From contig NZ_VOQF01000005.1 of NCBI RefSeq assembly GCF_007994985.1, positions 1-64,000 of the forward strand: 64,000 bases of DNA, given 5' to 3'. Below, in pieces: positions 1 through 7,576 of this stretch; the first letter of the stretch is position 1; every line of letters starts with the position of its first letter. Under the pieces are notes generated by a model. The model did no database searches. It was not told the DNA's origin and worked only from the letters and a program-made list of their open reading frames with translations. The stretch is from Metabacillus litoralis (GTDB taxonomy: Bacteria; Bacillota; Bacilli; Bacillales; Bacillaceae). Both the position numbers and the translations under genes were made by a program.

Positions 1-66
1 AGTGCAGTGTAAAATGTCGTATTTTACATGTGTCTATTTATTGGGGGCTTGACCACAGGCACCGAA

Positions 67-801
67 TTAAACCGCCTTCCTCTGAATATACATCAATCCA
101 CTCACAAAAAAGATGATGAAGCCAAACGTAATAGCGTAGATGATGGATTCGAATGAGACGAAAAAGCCTCCCCAGGAGCCTTCTTCTTTTGGGATCATTG
201 TAAGGAATGGTTGGACCCATGGGTAGTAGGGTGCATATGTTTCTGAATTCGCAACAAGTATATTTGGCATTGTGAAGAAAACGTTAAACGCAAGTGGTGC
301 TGCAAAACTTGACCAAGCCATTGAAACTAAAAGCATAATGGCAGCTAATGGTAGTGTTGAAATCCATCCCCCGAGAATACTTTTAACAATGATCTCCATA
401 GGAAATGGATCTGTAAATCCTTTCGCAAGTCCAACTACTATCCAGCCTCCCATAAAAATAAGTTGATTAAGAGCAATTAACAGCATCACAAATAGAAACT
501 TTGACATATACACATGTGTACGTTTTACAGGTAAGCTTAATAGCTGTTTCCACCCACCATTTTTATGTTCGTAACGACAGATAAAGCTTGTGAAAACGCC
601 TATAATTAAAGGTAAAAATAAAATAGTGTGCATCGGTGTCATGATGAGTAACGTTAGTGACCATTCATTTGCTGCTTCCTCGATTGGTGGATTAGCGGCT
701 AGAGCGGCGACTGTTGCAAGAAATGGACTAACAAACAATAAAAGCCACACATGAGTTTTTCGCATTTTCAGAATTTCTGATTGTAGTAGATGAATAAACA
801 T
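67..801 (-). CDS. ABC-2 type permease, lantibiotic/bacitracin immunity type (second permease)
   Basis: A 244-residue integral membrane protein with about six hydrophobic segments, beginning MFIHLLQSEILKMRKTH. That opening resembles the EpiE/MutE/SpaE-type permeases of lantibiotic self-protection exporters. The motif region around KNGGWKQLLSLPVKRTHVYM is also present in the upstream permease (SSWKQLLSLPIKRRIVF), so the two are paralogues that probably form a heterodimer. The start overlaps the upstream stop by one base (TAATG), which implies translational coupling. Inferred role: with the ATPase at 1483-2415 it removes a membrane-active peptide antibiotic. The substrate cannot be read from the sequence, and no lantibiotic precursor or modification gene is seen nearby, so resistance rather than producer self-immunity is more likely. 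Confidence 0.85.
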   Translation of the reverse strand: MFIHLLQSEILKMRKTHVWLLLFVSPFLATVAALAANPPIEEAANEWSLTLLIMTPMHTILFLPLIIGVFTSFICRYEHKNGGWKQLLSLPVKRTHVYMSKFLFVMLLIALNQLIFMGGWIVVGLAKGFTDPFPMEIIVKSILGGWISTLPLAAIMLLVSMAWSSFAAPLAFNVFFTMPNILVANSETYAPYYPWVQPFLTMIPKEEGSWGGFFVSFESIIYAITFGFIIFFVSGLMYIQRKAV

Positions 802-1505
802 TATTTCACATCCCTTTTTTCAAAATCGATCATTCCTATTAAAAGGATGATGATTCCGAGCGTTGTTCCTGCTGTTACATACCAAATCGGCTCATGCTCA
901 CCAAATAATAAAGGCCATTTCCAGATCACCCAATCAGGAGCATAAAAAGCAAACATTGAAAAAACAGCTCCGAAAATGCCAACGCTCAATGATACTGCTT
1001 GATTTTCGATCGTAATAGACAACCATATTTGAAGAGCTAAAATCGGTAAACCAGCTAAAAGTGGATAAAAGCTATTTCTCAAAATATCTGTTAGGGGCAT
1101 GCCTGAATCGAATCCAAGACCAAGTCCTAATAAAATGGTTCCAACAAACAATAAAATTGAAGAAATTAACAGCATCATAAATGTCACGAAAAATTTCGAT
1201 GAAAACACAATTCGGCGTTTTATAGGTAAGCTGAGCAGTTGTTTCCATGAGCTTTGCTGGTGCTCAATGGTGGCAATTTGTGATGCTAAAATGGTTATCC
1301 CAAGAAGAAGGGCAGGGCAAACAAACATATTCACGTTTGCAATCAAATCCTGCCAGACGTTTTGGCTATTTTCTACTAAATAATCATAGCGAACACCGTA
1401 ATTCACCATCTGCATGGCAATCACACCAAATGGTCCTAGAAAAACAAGGAACCAAAACCATTTTCGCTTAATTTTTAATAAATCAGCTTGAAAGACTGTT
1501 AGCAT
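801..1505 (-). CDS. ABC-2 type permease, lantibiotic/bacitracin immunity type (first permease)
   Basis: A 234-residue membrane protein with about six predicted membrane segments, paralogous to the gene that follows it (shared WKQLLSLPxKR block after the second membrane segment). Its ATG at 1505 lies inside the 3' end of the ATPase gene and has a good GGAGG ribosome binding site there, so the two genes overlap by 23 bp. The order ATPase, permease, permease matches SpaFEG/MutFEG-like and BcrAB-like exporters. The protein is expected to sit in the cytoplasmic membrane. The substrate is unknown. Confidence 0.85.
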   Translation of the reverse strand: MLTVFQADLLKIKRKWFWFLVFLGPFGVIAMQMVNYGVRYDYLVENSQNVWQDLIANVNMFVCPALLLGITILASQIATIEHQQSSWKQLLSLPIKRRIVFSSKFFVTFMMLLISSILLFVGTILLGLGLGFDSGMPLTDILRNSFYPLLAGLPILALQIWLSITIENQAVSLSVGIFGAVFSMFAFYAPDWVIWKWPLLFGEHEPIWYVTAGTTLGIIILLIGMIDFEKRDVK

Positions 1506-2415
1506 GTTTCAGACCTCCCGCACTTGTTAGGTCGAGGAAAATATCTTCTAATGATTTACGTTTTTCCTCTACACGATAAATCGAGTGACCACCTGTAACA
1601 AGTAGTTTTATCATTGCAGCAATTTTTTCATCAGACATATCGTGAGAAATTAATCGATCTTCTACAACCTCAGTTAAAATACCCTTTGATAAAAGAAGTG
1701 CTTTCGCTTTTTTCGTATCTTGAACTTTTACTGTAATTTCAGCTTTTGCCTTACTACGAAGGTTTTCAATTGAATCCTGAAAAATCATTTTTCCGTTTGA
1801 AATAATTCCAACTTGTGATGCCATTTGATCAATTTCACTAAGAAGATGACTGGAAATTAGTATCGTAATTCCAAATTTTGTAGGCATTTTTTTAATTAAA
1901 TCGCGAATTTCATGAATGCCTGAAGGATCAAGTCCATTTGTTGGTTCATCTAATATAAGTAATTCTGGATTTCCTAATAAAGCAGACGCAATTCCAAGAC
2001 GTTGCTTCATCCCAAGTGAATATCCCTTCACAGCTCGGTCGGCGTCCTTCGTTAAACGAACAATTGATAATACCTCGTCAATACGACTCTTCGGAACCTG
2101 AAGGATTCTGCGAAGTGCTTCTAAATTCTCTCGTGCTGTTAAATGTCCATAATAAGATGGAGATTCTACTAAAGAACCAATTTTCTTAAGTGCTTTGATT
2201 TTATTAGCTTTTGCATCTTCACCAAACAATTCAATACGGCCACTTGTTGGTTTCATTAACCCGAGCAACATACGAATCGTTGTTGTTTTTCCCGCACCAT
2301 TTGGACCAAGAAATCCGTAAATTTCTCCTTTATTAATCGATAAATTGACTTTGTCTACAACTGATTTTCCTTTAAATTGCTTTGTTAAATTATTTGTTTT
2401 AATAATTTCATTCAT
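1483..2415 (-). CDS. ABC transporter ATP-binding protein, BcrA/MutF-like
   Basis: A 310-residue ATPase with all ABC motifs: Walker A GPNGAGKT (residues 37-44), signature YSLGMKQ (132-138), Walker B LLILDEP (152-158) followed by TNGLD. The roughly 80-residue C-terminal extension after the nucleotide-binding domain is usual for the BcrA/lantibiotic-protection branch. The start at 2415 is supported by GAGGTGAT a few bases upstream. It energises the two permeases downstream. A terminator lies between the histidine kinase gene and this gene, and an exact tandem direct repeat lies in its leader, so the exporter probably has its own regulated promoter. Confidence 0.92.
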   Translation of the reverse strand: MNEIIKTNNLTKQFKGKSVVDKVNLSINKGEIYGFLGPNGAGKTTTIRMLLGLMKPTSGRIELFGEDAKANKIKALKKIGSLVESPSYYGHLTARENLEALRRILQVPKSRIDEVLSIVRLTKDADRAVKGYSLGMKQRLGIASALLGNPELLILDEPTNGLDPSGIHEIRDLIKKMPTKFGITILISSHLLSEIDQMASQVGIISNGKMIFQDSIENLRSKAKAEITVKVQDTKKAKALLLSKGILTEVVEDRLISHDMSDEKIAAMIKLLVTGGHSIYRVEEKRKSLEDIFLDLTSAGGLKHANSLSS

Positions 2416-2469
2416 GATTAATCACCTCAAGTTAAAGCTTAGACGGCTAGGGTTAAAATGAGGTATTTG

Positions 2470-2491
2470 TTTTGTTTAAATTTTGTTTAAA
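2470..2491 (-). promoter_or_regulatory. Candidate response-regulator operator: two exact 11-bp direct repeats
   Basis: TTTTGTTTAAA occurs twice head to tail with no spacer (2470-2480 and 2481-2491; TTTAAACAAAA twice on the coding strand). It lies 55-76 bp before the ATPase start and after the terminator of the two-component operon. OmpR-family regulators usually bind direct repeats about one helical turn apart, so this is a natural site for the regulator at 3903-4574. The repeat is seen directly; its role is inferred. Confidence 0.5.
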
Positions 2492-2508
2492 ATTTCCTTT
2501 ACATAAGA

Positions 2509-2536
2509 AAAAACACCCAATAAGCAGGTGTTTTAC
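2509..2536 (-). terminator. Terminator after the histidine kinase gene
   Basis: On the minus strand, AAACACC and GGTGTTT form a stem around a short loop, followed by a T-rich run. It begins right at the stop codon of the histidine kinase, separating the regulatory genes from the exporter genes. Confidence 0.7.
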
Positions 2537-3906
2537 ACTTTTTTATGATGTTTTATTGTAATCGTTGTTCCTTGATCACCAGTTTCAATCGACCAAGTTA
2601 ACTTCATTTCCTTTACCATCACATCAACAATTGTTAAGCCGATTCGGGCACCTTGTTTTTCACTTTTTTCATTAAAACCTTTGCCTTTATCTATGATCAC
2701 AAGTTTATCAGCATTTTCTTCACTAATAAGAGAAATTTCAATATATTTCCCCTCTGCTGCATGGCGAATCACGTTTTGAAGAAGATTATCTAAAATTCGC
2801 TCCATCCACTGTGGATCAATATCCCAGTATATCTGTTCAGGAATTGTGTTAAGCTGAATAGCAAAATTTTTCTCCTCAAAAACTGGATACCACTGGGCAA
2901 TTATTTTTCTAATAAAACGATTTAGTTCTGTTTTTTCTGGATGAAATGGATATTTTTTTGAAGATAAAAGTGTGTACGATAATAAGTTATCAATAAGACT
3001 ACCAAGATAATCAATTTTGTGATCGATAGAAGATAGTGCTTCAATTCCTTTAATTGTTTTGACTTCTTCCTTCACATGATCTAGCTGAGCTCGAATTGTT
3101 GTTAGTGGAGTTCGCAGATCATGTGATAAATTGGCGATAAGGTTTTTGCGCAATTCCTCTTGCTTTTGTTCACGCTGATTGCTTTGCTCTAATTCCTGAA
3201 TCATTTTGTTAAAGCTATCCTCAAGCTGACCAATTTCATCTGTTTTTGAAACAATTACCGTTTGAGGAATACCATTATCACCTTTATTTTCCATAGCATG
3301 TGAAAGTCGAAGTAGTCTTTTATGAATGCTTTTGAAAAATAACCATGATAGAAAAATGAATAGAAGTAGTATAAGGATGTTTACAAAAATAAAGATATAT
3401 GTGTAATGGTCGCCTAAACGTTGAATTGGTGGTTCAAGTAAAATTCGGTCAACTTTAATGACCATAAATCCATTGTTCGGGTTGTTTTCAAAAAAGGCAA
3501 CAACTGTGAACGGATCTGCATCATAGGCGTCCTTCATAAACTGAATGGTGTAAGAAGAAGACCATTTTTCAGGAAGTTTATTCTCAACAGAATAAGTGTC
3601 ACGAGTGACCCCATCTGAATCAACCCAAAATAGCTCTGCTTCAGGATGCTTTTTTTTGATGCTTTGTAACTTATCACGTATTTCATTTTCGTTTTCCTCT
3701 GATAAAGATTTTGCCTCTTTATGCCACATCTCCTCTAAATCTATAGAGCCTGAAAATGATGATTTCTTCGCAGGATCTTCTACAACTAGTGCTGGAATAT
3801 AAACTAGTAACGAGATAAAAGGGACGGAGATCGGGAGGATTGCCATAGCTAAAAAAATGATCATCAAGTATTTAAATTGTAATGATTTTATCCATTTCCA
3901 TTTCAT
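2533..3906 (-). CDS. Sensor histidine kinase with extracellular sensor domain
   Basis: A 457-residue kinase. A first membrane segment lies at about residues 12-40, an extracellular region at about 41-169, and a second membrane segment at about 170-191. HAMP-like sequence follows, then a dimerisation helix with phosphoacceptor His262 in NLSHDLRTPLT, an N-box (DNLLQNVIRHA) and the ATP-binding region (IIDKGKGF, then GARIGLTIV). The large extracellular loop differs from the loopless BceS type and resembles lantibiotic-sensing kinases such as SpaK/CprK. The start overlaps the response regulator stop by 4 bp (ATGA), so the two are translationally coupled. Inferred role: senses cell-envelope damage or a peptide antibiotic and phosphorylates the adjacent regulator. 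Confidence 0.9.
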   Translation of the reverse strand: MKWKWIKSLQFKYLMIIFLAMAILPISVPFISLLVYIPALVVEDPAKKSSFSGSIDLEEMWHKEAKSLSEENENEIRDKLQSIKKKHPEAELFWVDSDGVTRDTYSVENKLPEKWSSSYTIQFMKDAYDADPFTVVAFFENNPNNGFMVIKVDRILLEPPIQRLGDHYTYIFIFVNILILLLFIFLSWLFFKSIHKRLLRLSHAMENKGDNGIPQTVIVSKTDEIGQLEDSFNKMIQELEQSNQREQKQEELRKNLIANLSHDLRTPLTTIRAQLDHVKEEVKTIKGIEALSSIDHKIDYLGSLIDNLLSYTLLSSKKYPFHPEKTELNRFIRKIIAQWYPVFEEKNFAIQLNTIPEQIYWDIDPQWMERILDNLLQNVIRHAAEGKYIEISLISEENADKLVIIDKGKGFNEKSEKQGARIGLTIVDVMVKEMKLTWSIETGDQGTTITIKHHKKV

Positions 3907-4574
3907 GCTTTCACCCGGTAACCAATTCCACGAATGGTTTCGATAATTTCTGGCTTGGAAGGATTGAGCTCAATTTTTTCTCTAAGAAAGCGAATATGTA
4001 CCATTAAGGTTTTGTCTCCTTCGATATAGGGCTCCTTCCATACACCCTCATAAAGTTGCTCCTTCGTTAAAATTTGGTTAAGGTGCTGTAAAAAGAAGGC
4101 GAATATATGGTGCTGCTTTCCTGTTAGAAGTATTTCTTCACCAGTCTTGGTATTCGTTATCACATGATTAGTGGTATCTATTTCTAGATGCTTAATTTGC
4201 TTTTTTGTTGTGGTTTCTTTATTAAATCTACGTAATAAAACTTCGATTCTTTTTGTGAGCTCCTGTGGATGAAAGGGCTTTGTCATATAATCATCTGCAA
4301 ACTCTAAACCCTCAAGCTTATCTTCAAGAGTAGAACGTGCTGATAACATAATGATCGGAATATCACGGCCGTTTCTCTTTATCCTCTTCCCAATCGAGAA
4401 ACCATCCAGCCCAGGTAGCATCACATCCAAAATCACAATAGAAAATTTGCTCAAATCACTAGGCAAATCAATACCTGACGTTAACCAACTCACATCATAA
4501 CCTTCAGCAACTAACTCGCGCTCAACCCACTGACCAATCTCCTGATCATCTTCAATATATAATATCGAGTTCAC
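3903..4574 (-). CDS. Response regulator, OmpR family
   Basis: A 223-residue regulator. The receiver domain has the acidic pair at residues 9-10 (YIEDDQE), phosphoacceptor Asp50 (ILDVMLPGLDG) and Lys99 (KPFHPQEL). The C-terminal half is a winged helix (about 125-222) with the usual ending IRGIGYRVK. It is the first gene of the minus-strand operon and probably controls the exporter downstream through the direct repeat at 2470-2491. A decayed homologue lies at 5834-6290. Confidence 0.93.
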   Translation of the reverse strand: MNSILYIEDDQEIGQWVERELVAEGYDVSWLTSGIDLPSDLSKFSIVILDVMLPGLDGFSIGKRIKRNGRDIPIIMLSARSTLEDKLEGLEFADDYMTKPFHPQELTKRIEVLLRRFNKETTTKKQIKHLEIDTTNHVITNTKTGEEILLTGKQHHIFAFFLQHLNQILTKEQLYEGVWKEPYIEGDKTLMVHIRFLREKIELNPSKPEIIETIRGIGYRVKA

Positions 4575-4579
4575 TTTTA

Positions 4580-4612
4580 CAGCACCGCCCTTATTTATTT
4601 CGGGCGGTGCCT
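4580..4612. repeat. GC-rich hairpin joined to a REP-like repeat
   Basis: GCACCGCCC and GGGCGGTGC form a 9-bp perfect stem around an AT-rich loop, immediately before the ATG of the response regulator on the minus strand. The right arm runs into the REP-like repeat. There is no T-run, so this is more likely part of a BIME-like repeat structure than a terminator. It would nevertheless lie in the leader of the two-component mRNA. Confidence 0.5.
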
Positions 4613-4639
4613 GTCACCACCCGGAATTTGTCGAAGAAA
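4609..4639 (+). repeat. REP-like repeat, copy 1
   Basis: The core GGTGCCTGTCACCACCCGGA is followed by ATTTGTCGAA. GGTG/CACC form a small foldback hairpin of the type recognised by REP-associated IS200-like transposases. The same sequence occurs at 11853-11882 and, inverted, at 12720-12749; a variant lies at 4686-4715. All copies are within a few hundred bases of RAYT genes. Confidence 0.75.
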
Positions 4640-4685
4640 TTGACCGATTCGTATTCGTATCTATTTTGATAGTACTTGGAAATTT

Positions 4686-4732
4686 GGTGCCTGTCACTAC
4701 CCGGTTTTTGTCGAATGGTAGTATCTTGACGA
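4686..4732 (+). repeat. REP-like repeat, copy 2 (variant)
   Basis: This copy reads GGTGCCTGTCACTACCCGG then TTTTTGTCGAATG, differing from copy 1 at a few bases. It shares the longer tail (…GTCGAATG…ATCTTGACGA) with the copy at 11853. It lies about 200 bp upstream of the intact transposase. Confidence 0.7.
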
Positions 4733-4933
4733 GAAGTCTGATTTCAAATATATTTAAAGCGAAAAACATATATTGGAAGGGAAAGGTGATTAAGATCAAG
4801 TTATCAGTAGTAGATTGTTGTTTGAGGATAAAGTCAATAAAGGGTCAGCTTTTTGCCCTGGAGAAAAGTAGTTTGAAAGTTTCAAGTTATAGCCCGCAAA
4901 ATTCTTCCTGCATTTGCTGTTGTAATAGATAGG

Positions 4934-5524
4934 ATGGGAAGAAAACCACGTAATTTATCACCTCTATATTTTTATCACATCGTTTGTCGTGGAAATCGCC
5001 GCGATCCGCTTTTTATGGATGAAAAAGATATTCAAGCCTTCATATTTATTCTCAGAAGAATTCATGAAAGATTCCCCTTTGAAATTGCTTCCTTTTGTTT
5101 GATGACAAATCATTATCATCTTCAATTAAAATCTCAGGAACACTCCATCTCGAAAATTATGGCACTTATTAATAAACAGTATGCGAATTACTATAACACA
5201 CGATATAACCTTACTGGACATGTGTTTGAGAAAAGGTTTTATGATAGCGTTATTCTTGCTAAAAAAGGAATGCTGGAGGTTTCTCGGTATATACACCTGA
5301 ATCCTGTTGAGGCAAATATTGTGATGAGACCAGAGGATTATCTTTGGAGTAGCTATCATTTGTTTTTTATAAACGATGAGGAATATGATTATTTGCCGTT
5401 TTTTAATCCGGGGATTTTATTAGACGAAATGGAAGGGGAGACGTTAGAAGAAAGGAGGGAGGAGTTTCGTATTTTTCATGGTCCAAGGGATATTGAGTTT
5501 GATATTTATAAAAATGATTTATGA
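4934..5524 (+). CDS. REP-associated tyrosine transposase (RAYT, IS200-like Y1)
   Basis: A 196-residue protein of the TnpA_REP type. N-terminal HIVCRGNRR is typical of the family. The metal-binding HUH motif appears as TNHYHLQLK (His60, His62), and the helix with candidate catalytic tyrosines is KQYANYYNTRY (residues 71-81). GHVFEKRFYDS and YIHLNPVEA are further conserved blocks. The length is normal for an intact RAYT. RAYTs usually act as single domesticated genes on REP sequences, not as full insertion sequences, which fits the lone gene flanked by REP-like repeats. A weak GATAGG precedes the ATG. A second, inactivated copy lies at 12093-12670. Confidence 0.9.
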   Translation: MGRKPRNLSPLYFYHIVCRGNRRDPLFMDEKDIQAFIFILRRIHERFPFEIASFCLMTNHYHLQLKSQEHSISKIMALINKQYANYYNTRYNLTGHVFEKRFYDSVILAKKGMLEVSRYIHLNPVEANIVMRPEDYLWSSYHLFFINDEEYDYLPFFNPGILLDEMEGETLEERREEFRIFHGPRDIEFDIYKNDL

Positions 5525-5639
5525 AACCAATAGATAGTAGTAATGAATGTGGCGTGAAAAAGAGAATTTAATTAAAAGAATAAATAAGTAGTTTCTAGTC
5601 AAAAGTGTGGTTACACAAGAGCTAATTAAACTAATGTCT

Positions 5640-5833
5640 TCACATGTGAATGCCACATTTTCTCGGATACTTGATAGATAGTGTTCATAGGGACTACTGG
5701 TTTTTTATTCTCTAGGATAATTGCGGGGACATAATTAATGCTTAAGATAAATTAAATGAGATATACATAGGTAATTGAAATAGCTAAAAAGATGATCTAA
5801 ACTATAGTGATTTAATTCTACTTCACTTCATGC
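5640..5833 (-). pseudogene. Relic of a histidine kinase N-terminus
   Basis: The stretch can be aligned by eye with the start of the kinase gene at 3700-3906. Matching blocks include ATAGCTAAAAA…ATGATC, a TTTAAATT-like stretch and CTTCATGCTTT directly before a regulator relic, in the same order and orientation as the intact genes. No open frame survives. This is my reading by eye; a nucleotide or translated alignment would settle it. Confidence 0.5.
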
Positions 5834-6290
5834 TTTTTCACCCCCTCAATGAATAGCTTTTCCCAAGCTCCTTAATATAGCTGTTTTTTGAAGGGGGGTG
5901 ATTTCTTCGCCAGTTTGAGTTTTCGTGGATGACATGAAATTTTTACATCTATTTCTAAGTGATTTAATTGTTCTAACCTGCTACCACACAGCGGTCAAAC
6001 CTTCTAAAAGTAATTCATCTCGTTTTATTAACTCTTTTGGTAGAAAGGTCTTTGTAACATTTAATTATTTGCAATCTAAATTCCTTCAGGCTTGTCTTCA
6101 ATTGATGATTCGGCTGATATTTTAATAATTGGAACAGTAGGATTCACTCTTTTGATTCTCTTCCCTTAGGAATATCTAATCTAGGAAGCGACGTCTAAGG
6201 TAACAAGATTATAAGCTTCAAAAGTTTTTGGTGAATTTGGGTTTTCTGTTAACCAAATAAACACTATAGCTTTTCTCTCTCTCAATTTCT
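5834..6290 (-). pseudogene. Relic of an OmpR-family response regulator
   Basis: The region lines up with the intact regulator at 3903-4574. CTTCGCCAGT…TTTTCGT matches CTTCACCAGT…TATTCGT, ACATCTATTTCTAAGTGATTTAATTG matches the corresponding segment at about 4168-4200, then follow remnants of the Lys99-Pro block (AAAGGTCTTTGT) and of ATTCTCTTCCC. Frameshifts and stops break every frame. Together with the kinase relic this looks like a dead tandem copy of the two-component pair, now separated from the live copy by the RAYT. Confidence 0.55.
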
Positions 6291-6761
6291 TCTCACATCA
6301 CTCGTCTTTTTCTTTATCGTTTCTATGAAGAGAATTTTTATTATTTTTTCATTATTATGTGGATATGCAAGATATCTTGTATTTTGTCGAATTAATATCG
6401 AAATCTTAAATTGCAATATTATATTGTGCGATAATTTGTGGGGGGTTTGGAGTTAAATTATTAGATACTGGTCAAAAAATTTTTCTCTTCATTTTTAATA
6501 ATAAAAAGTAGATTTTATATGAATAAAATTACCATTATGATTATTTATAGATAATTAGAGATCATTTGTTTTAAGGATTATAGTCAAAAAGTTGCAAAGA
6601 GATCAACAATTAATGTTATCTAAATATATTATTAAGAGAATAGTTTTAGAATTTTTTTCTACATTATGTTAATAAAAGTGAAGTTAAGTTAATTTGGCGT
6701 TATTTGTCAAATGAACAACATTTCACAATATTTAAATATAAAATGGTGAATTTTAGTTCTA
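6291..6761. other. Gene-free AT-rich spacer
   Basis: About 470 bp of very AT-rich DNA with no credible open frame, repeat or RNA. It separates the two-component relic from the promoter of the sortase operon. Confidence 0.6.
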
Positions 6762-6790
6762 TTTACACTTGTGTAAAAACTTGCTAATAT
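6762..6790 (+). promoter_or_regulatory. Candidate sigma-A promoter with palindromic operator for the sortase operon
   Basis: TTTACA (6762-6767) and TAATAT (6785-6790) are separated by 17 bp. The -35 box lies inside a perfect palindrome, TTTACAC TT GTGTAAA (6762-6777), a plausible binding site for a dimeric regulator. The spacing to the sortase start leaves a leader of about 50 bases. Confidence 0.5.
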
Positions 6791-6849
6791 AAGATAGATT
6801 TTACAATTAAGGGCTACTTTGTAACTATTTAGAAATGAGGTGATAGTCA

Positions 6850-7557
6850 ATAAAAAGAATTATATTCACATTATTGTTTGTTGTTAGTTTTTGTGTTGCT
6901 GTTTATTCAGTTTATATTTTATTTGTGAATTATAATAAGTATCAGCAATCTGCAGGTAAATATGAAGATGTCAAGAAGTTATATGAGGAAGCCAATGTAA
7001 ATGAAGTGAATACTAGTAAGCAAGAGAATTTGAAAGAGATTAATAGTGACTATGTAGGGTGGATTAGCATTGCTAATACAAATGTTAATTATCCTGTTGT
7101 ACAAGGGATTGATAACTTTTTTTATCTATCACATAACTTCTATAAAGAAGAGGATTTTGTTGGGTCTATATTCTTAGATGAGAGAAATTCATTAAACCCA
7201 GTTGATCAACATCTGATTCTCTATGGACATAATATGAAAGATCGAAGTATGTTTGGGTCATTGAGGAATTATTTAGATGAGGAGTTTTATCGAAGTCATA
7301 AGTTTATAACTTTTGATCTCCTAGATACTACATACGAGTGGGAAGTATTTTCAATTTATAAAACGGAAGATGTAGATTGGATGAAAACATCTTTTGAAAA
7401 GGATTCAGACTTTGAAAAATTCGTCAATAACCTTAAGCAGCAATCGATTGTTCCTATTGAAGTAGAAGTGAAGAAGGAAGATCGAATTCTAACATTATCG
7501 ACTTGTACAAATGCAACAGAAACTGAACGTGTGATTGTTCATGCGAAGTTAAAATAG
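6850..7557 (+). CDS. Class B sortase, apparently with an ATA start codon
   Basis: A membrane-anchored transpeptidase (235 residues if begun at 6850). It has an N-terminal membrane segment (KRIIFTLLFVVSFCVAVYSV), the sortase fold with catalytic His127 in LYGHNMKDRSMFG, a class B hallmark, and Cys219 in LTLSTCTNA, followed by the arginine-bearing TERVIVH strand. Start choice: GAGGTGA (6837-6843) is followed after six bases by ATA AAA AGA, which restores a textbook Lys-Arg-hydrophobic anchor. The first standard start (TTG 6874) would remove the positively charged N-terminus and has no binding site. The substrate is probably the next gene product, which carries an SPQTG signal; class B enzymes of Clostridioides difficile accept (S/N/P)PxTG motifs. 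Confidence 0.88.
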   Translation: MKRIIFTLLFVVSFCVAVYSVYILFVNYNKYQQSAGKYEDVKKLYEEANVNEVNTSKQENLKEINSDYVGWISIANTNVNYPVVQGIDNFFYLSHNFYKEEDFVGSIFLDERNSLNPVDQHLILYGHNMKDRSMFGSLRNYLDEEFYRSHKFITFDLLDTTYEWEVFSIYKTEDVDWMKTSFEKDSDFEKFVNNLKQQSIVPIEVEVKKEDRILTLSTCTNATETERVIVHAKLK

Positions 7558-7576
7558 TTGGGGGACAAATGAATAC

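Noticed and set aside
1-66. Terminator hairpin TGTAAAAT…ATTTTACA near the window start
   Set aside because: The inverted repeat is real, but no T-run follows on either strand, so I could not support it as a terminator; a partial REP-like word (ACAGGCACCG) lies next to it.
4666-4932. Open frame between the REP repeats and the RAYT
   Set aside because: It has no binding site, starts inside a repeat and has odd amino-acid composition.
4934-5524. Complete IS200/IS605 insertion sequence
   Set aside because: The protein is RAYT-like, with no tnpB and no matched IS ends; only REP-like repeats surround it.
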